A DNA stretch of 64,000 nt from G963675935 sp963803125 (GTDB lineage: Bacteria; Planctomycetota; Planctomycetia; Pirellulales; Thermoguttaceae), in assembly GCA_963803125.1 (NCBI GenBank), contig CAWDLR010000003.1:186001-250000 (forward strand), in the 5' to 3' direction. Position 1 is the first letter of the stretch. Each line of letters starts with the position of its first letter. Shown here one piece after another: positions 63,784 through 64,000 of the stretch. The notes beneath the pieces were generated by a model, which saw only the letters and a list, made by a program, of their open reading frames with translations, ran no database searches and had not been told where the DNA came from. The position numbers were made by a program, and so were the translations under genes.

Positions 63784-64000
63784 CGCCCGTCGTCGAGTTC
63801 GATGGCGTCTCGAAGTGGTACGGCAATGTCATCGGCCTGAACCATCTCAGCCTGCGGATTCCGCCCGGCGTCACAGGCCTCTTAGGTCCCAATGGGGCCG
63901 GCAAATCCACGCTGCTGCAACTGGCCACCGGCCAACTCCGACCCAGTCAGGGAAGCGTTCGCGTCCTCGGCCGCCGAACCTGGAACAACTCGCCCCTGAT
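63738..64000 (+). CDS. Second ABC ATPase (3' end outside window)
   Basis: The frame runs off the right edge. VVEFDGVSKWYGNVIGLNHLSL is an ABC start, followed by Walker A GPNGAGKSTL. The start is ATG 63738 (46 bp inside the permease gene) or GTG 63780, which overlaps the permease stop by GTGA; the GTG fits translational coupling better. Two ATPase genes around one permease suggest a heteromeric exporter. Confidence 0.85.
   Translation, partial: MDLEHPREIAGPAEVTPVVEFDGVSKWYGNVIGLNHLSLRIPPGVTGLLGPNGAGKSTLLQLATGQLRPSQGSVRVLGRRTWNNSPL

Overview
The window is GC-rich bacterial DNA that reads as planctomycete, probably Pirellulales-like. The signs are a DUF1559 pseudopilin with a GFTLVELLVVI start and an SAHTG...FCDGHVQFL end, a 13-gene-scale scatter of Planctomycetes-type proteins (a large secreted protein of unknown function, a DUF3472 protein, BatA/DUF58 genes, an FG-GAP propeller protein), short unlinked operons on both strands, and very many intergenic palindromes. 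I see no rRNA, tRNA or CRISPR array.

Layout. 1-7.1 kb: the end of a fused MacB-like exporter, a secreted protein of unknown function, and an NfeD-like plus flotillin pair. 7.3-10.6 kb: a RuBisCO-like protein, a cupin and a mannitol-1-phosphate dehydrogenase-like enzyme, apparently one sugar-acid or polyol pathway. 10.6-28 kb: housekeeping and mixed genes (pheA, dnaK, coaB, a BFN-domain protein, a PIG-L deacetylase, an aldo/keto reductase, DUF3472, a broken metallo-beta-lactamase nuclease, a sugar isomerase-like TIM barrel, uppP, an OmpA-like lipoprotein, an RluA-type synthase, maf, a debranching-enzyme remnant). 28-32 kb: haem O synthase, a half-size haem A synthase-like protein and a quinol-type nitric oxide reductase, which together suggest haem-copper respiration and NO handling. 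32.8-38.5 kb: two copies of an IS110-family (IS1111-group) element, one of them split by an ISKra4-family element. 38.6-50 kb: DUF1559, argS, rsfS, secreted and coiled-coil proteins, trxA, a Deg-type protease, a macro-domain protein, kamA-like, a methyltransferase. 50.8-55 kb: a BatA/DUF58 gene set with a toxin-antitoxin pair and a nucleotidyltransferase between its members. 55-64 kb: a seven-bladed propeller fused to a GH36-like glycosidase, two unknown proteins, an SRAP protein, a response regulator and an ABC-2 exporter.

Two things stand out. First, both IS1111-group copies sit exactly at the boundary of a 48-bp tandem repeat. Their non-coding end carries, in one predicted stem-loop, a 9-nt match to the left half of that target and a 5-nt match to the right half on opposite strands. 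This is the arrangement expected for the target-binding loop of a bridge RNA (seekRNA). Second, at least a dozen families of short palindromes fill the gaps, and in five genes (mtlD-like, PIG-L, nuclease, argS, DUF58) a palindrome lies inside the coding sequence, in four of them keeping the frame locally.

Caution: single-base frameshifts interrupt dnaK, argS, the RuBisCO-like gene, the nuclease, the qNOR 3' end and the ISKra4 transposase, several next to G/C runs. Because dnaK and argS are essential, I think most of these are sequencing or assembly indels, not real gene decay.
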